A DNA stretch of 6,511 nucleotides from positions 1 through 6,511 of the forward strand of contig RFLL01000430.1 of the NCBI GenBank assembly GCA_003693905.1. The letters run 5' to 3'. Source of the DNA: Alphaproteobacteria bacterium. Lineage in GTDB: Bacteria > Pseudomonadota > Alphaproteobacteria > Kiloniellales > J153. Under the pieces are notes generated by a model. The model saw nothing but the letters and a program-made list of their open reading frames with translations, ran no database searches and was not told the origin of the DNA. Shown here piece by piece: positions 5,234 to 6,511 of the stretch; position 1 is the first letter of the stretch, and the number at the start of each line of letters is the position of its first letter. The position numbers were made by a program, and so were the translations under genes.

Positions 5234-5403
5234 AGGTACCGGCAAGACCGGCGCGCAGCGAACGCCCCCCCCTTATCTTTATCTTTTTTATTCGCACCGT
5301 CTGCCATCTGCGTTGCTCACCGCAAAATCGGCAATATTGTAATCCGCGCATGAAAATGCATAAGATTGCAGTCTGAAATGCCGAAAATCTTTTGGTAGGG
5401 CGG
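5234..5403. other. 170-base spacer ahead of tupB, with possible promoter elements
   Basis: No gene is seen. After the isomerase-family stop come a weak GGCG-N9-CGCC stem (5250-5266) and a pyrimidine tract with T6 at 5284-5289, a poor terminator candidate. From 5320 the DNA turns AT-rich. TTGTAA (5338-5343) and TAAGAT (5361-5366) lie 17 bases apart and could form a promoter for tupBC. The palindrome CAATATTG (5332-5339) and the inverted repeat GCAT-GAAA-ATGC (5348-5359) lie in or beside it. Confidence 0.5.
5338..5366 (+). promoter_or_regulatory. Candidate promoter for tupBC
   Basis: TTGTAA and TAAGAT each match four of six sigma70 consensus bases and stand 17 bases apart, upstream of tupB. 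Transcription would begin near 5373, giving a leader of about 30 nt. The element is plausible rather than strong. Confidence 0.35.
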
Positions 5404-6108
5404 ATGAGCGACCTCGGCGAGGCCTTTGCTCTTGCGGCGACCCTGTTGATGCGGCTCGATCCCGACCTGATCGAAATCGTCATCCTGTCGCTGCGCGTAA
5501 GCCTGAGCGCGGTCGCCCTGGCCGCGGCCATCGGCCTGCCGCTGGGAGCGGCGGTGGCGCTGTTCCACTTTCCAGGGCGGACCCTGGCGGTGGCGCTGCT
5601 CAACGCCTTCATGGGACTGCCCCCGGTCGTCGTCGGTCTGCTGGTCTATCTGATGCTGTCGCGGGCCGGGCCGCTCGGCGTGCTCGGGCTGCTGTTCACG
5701 CCTGGTGCGATGATCATCGCCCAGTGCCTGCTGATCACCCCCATCGTCGCCGCCCTGACGACGCAGACCGTTGCCGATCTCAACGAGGAATACGACGAGC
5801 AGCTCCGCTCCCTCGGGGCCGGCCCCTTGCGCCGTCTCGGCACTCTGCTGTGGGACGGGCGCGCCAGCCTGCTGATCGCCATCCTCGCCGGGTTCGGCCG
5901 CGCCATTGCCGAAGTCGGCGCGGTCATGATCGTCGGCGGCAACATCAACCATGCCACCCGCGTCATGACCACCGCGATTGCGCTGGAGACGAGCAAGGGC
6001 AACCTGGCGCTGGCGCTTGCGCTGGGCCTGATCCTGGTCGCGCTCGCCCTGGCCGTGAACCTGGCGGCGATGGCCCTGCGCGATGCCGCCCGCCCCCGTC
6101 ATGCCTGA
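5404..6108 (+). CDS. tupB: Tungstate-type ABC transporter permease
   Basis: TupB is the inner-membrane permease of the tungstate importer TupABC. The 234-residue protein carries family-typical stretches: DPDLIEIVILSLRVSLSA at 19-36, LNAFMGLPPVVVGLLVYLML at 66-85, GFGRAIAEVGAVMIVGGNI at 163-181 and TRVMTTAIALETSKG at 185-199. About five hydrophobic segments are visible (roughly 23-55, 62-86, 94-119, 153-178, 200-225). The cytoplasmic coupling loop with the conserved glycine is LRSLGAGPLRRLG at 134-146. The ATG at 5404 has AGGG just upstream; a TTG at 5392 is an alternative. It overlaps tupC by 8 nt. TupB is separated here from molybdate (ModB) and sulfate permeases by the AIAEVGAVMIVGGNI and TTAIALETSKG motifs. 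Tungstate preference itself resides in TupA, not seen here. Confidence 0.9.
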   Translation: MSDLGEAFALAATLLMRLDPDLIEIVILSLRVSLSAVALAAAIGLPLGAAVALFHFPGRTLAVALLNAFMGLPPVVVGLLVYLMLSRAGPLGVLGLLFTPGAMIIAQCLLITPIVAALTTQTVADLNEEYDEQLRSLGAGPLRRLGTLLWDGRASLLIAILAGFGRAIAEVGAVMIVGGNINHATRVMTTAIALETSKGNLALALALGLILVALALAVNLAAMALRDAARPRHA

Positions 6109-6511
6109 AGCCCCCATGCCCGAATCGGCACCCGGGGCCGCGGCCGCGCCGCAACGTGTGGCCGCCATCCTGCCCCTGCGGCTCGAAGCCGTGACCTTCG
6201 AGGCCGCCGGCAAACGGATACTGGGGCCGCTTTCGGCGACCTTCGAGGCCGGACCGCTCAGTGTGATCCTGGGTCCCAACGGCGCCGGGAAAAGCGTGCT
6301 GTTGCGCCTGTGCCACGGCCTGATCCGGCCGAACGGCGGCCGGATCGTGTGGGCGGCCGCCGACAGCGGCACCATCCGCCACGCCCAGGCCATGGTGTTC
6401 CAGCGTCCGGTCCTGCTGCGCCGCTCGGTCGCCGCCAATGTCGCCTATGCCCTGTCGCTGCGCGGTGTTGCGCGCAACGAACGACCCGCGCGGGTGGCCG
6501 CGGCGCTGGCC
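6101..6511 (+). CDS. tupC: Tungstate-type ABC transporter ATPase, N-terminal part, cut by the window end
   Basis: The ATP-hydrolysing subunit that drives the TupB permease. The frame from ATG at 6101 runs to the window edge, giving 137 residues without a stop. The Walker A motif GPNGAGKS lies at residues 58-65 and the Q-loop glutamine in MVFQRPVLL at 98-106 (Gln101). The signature motif, Walker B and switch histidine lie beyond the window. The first 20 or so residues are Pro/Ala-rich and outside the ATPase fold, so the ATG at 6116 (residue 6) is also possible. The 6101 ATG overlaps the tupB stop as ATGCCTGA, favouring coupled translation. The FQRPVLLRRSV-ANV region is as expected for Tup/Mod-type ATPases. 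Confidence 0.88.
   Translation, partial: MPEAPMPESAPGAAAAPQRVAAILPLRLEAVTFEAAGKRILGPLSATFEAGPLSVILGPNGAGKSVLLRLCHGLIRPNGGRIVWAAADSGTIRHAQAMVFQRPVLLRRSVAANVAYALSLRGVARNERPARVAAALA

Noticed and set aside
5250..5289. Intrinsic terminator after the isomerase-family gene
   Set aside because: The stem is only four pairs and the T6 run is some 18 bases away, so it is not listed as a terminator.
5317..6438. Minus-strand open frame of 373 residues
   Set aside because: It is antisense to tupB and tupC and is Gln/Arg/Gly-rich low complexity, typical of a shadow frame.

Overview
The window is GC-rich Pseudomonadota-type DNA. Strong Shine-Dalgarno sites, tightly overlapping genes and the specific gene set point to an alpha- or betaproteobacterium; the sequence alone does not decide which. 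Its theme is the making of a molybdenum- or tungsten-containing formate dehydrogenase (FDH). No FDH structural subunit lies inside the window. One is expected beyond the left edge, on the minus strand.

Layout, read along the minus strand from right to left. fdhD (3476-4444, sulfurtransferase for the FDH cofactor) overlaps mobA (2794-3483, Mo-bis-MGD guanylyltransferase) by 8 nt. After 67 nt comes a DUF3305 gene (2127-2726), which overlaps a DUF3306 gene (1370-2134) by 8 nt. A 516-base gap (854-1369) follows. It has no convincing gene but holds a good sigma70-type promoter reading leftward, a 16-bp palindrome upstream of that promoter, two 19-bp direct repeats and several inverted repeats. Next is a TorD-family chaperone gene (251-853, TTG start with a strong ribosome binding site). 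A 228-base spacer with recurring GTCGTCATG words then leads to the first seven codons of another minus-strand gene (1-22). By analogy with known FDH loci, that gene could be the small Tat-signal protein that precedes the FDH catalytic subunit.

On the plus strand, divergent from fdhD, lies a DsbA-fold protein of the 2-hydroxychromene-2-carboxylate isomerase family (4595-5233). After a 170-base spacer come tupB (5404-6108) and the start of tupC (6101 to the window end), the permease and ATPase of a tungstate-type ABC importer. They overlap by 8 nt. No tupA binding-protein gene precedes them.

How the genes fit together: TupBC would import tungstate (or molybdate), MobA would attach GMP to the metal-pterin, FdhD would sulfurate the cofactor, and the TorD-like chaperone would hold the apo-enzyme until cofactor insertion and export. 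DUF3305 and DUF3306 are FDH-locus companions of unknown function. A tungstate importer next to FDH maturation genes suggests, but does not prove, that the FDH made here uses tungsten. The least explained parts are the two minus-strand spacers, 23-250 and 854-1369.
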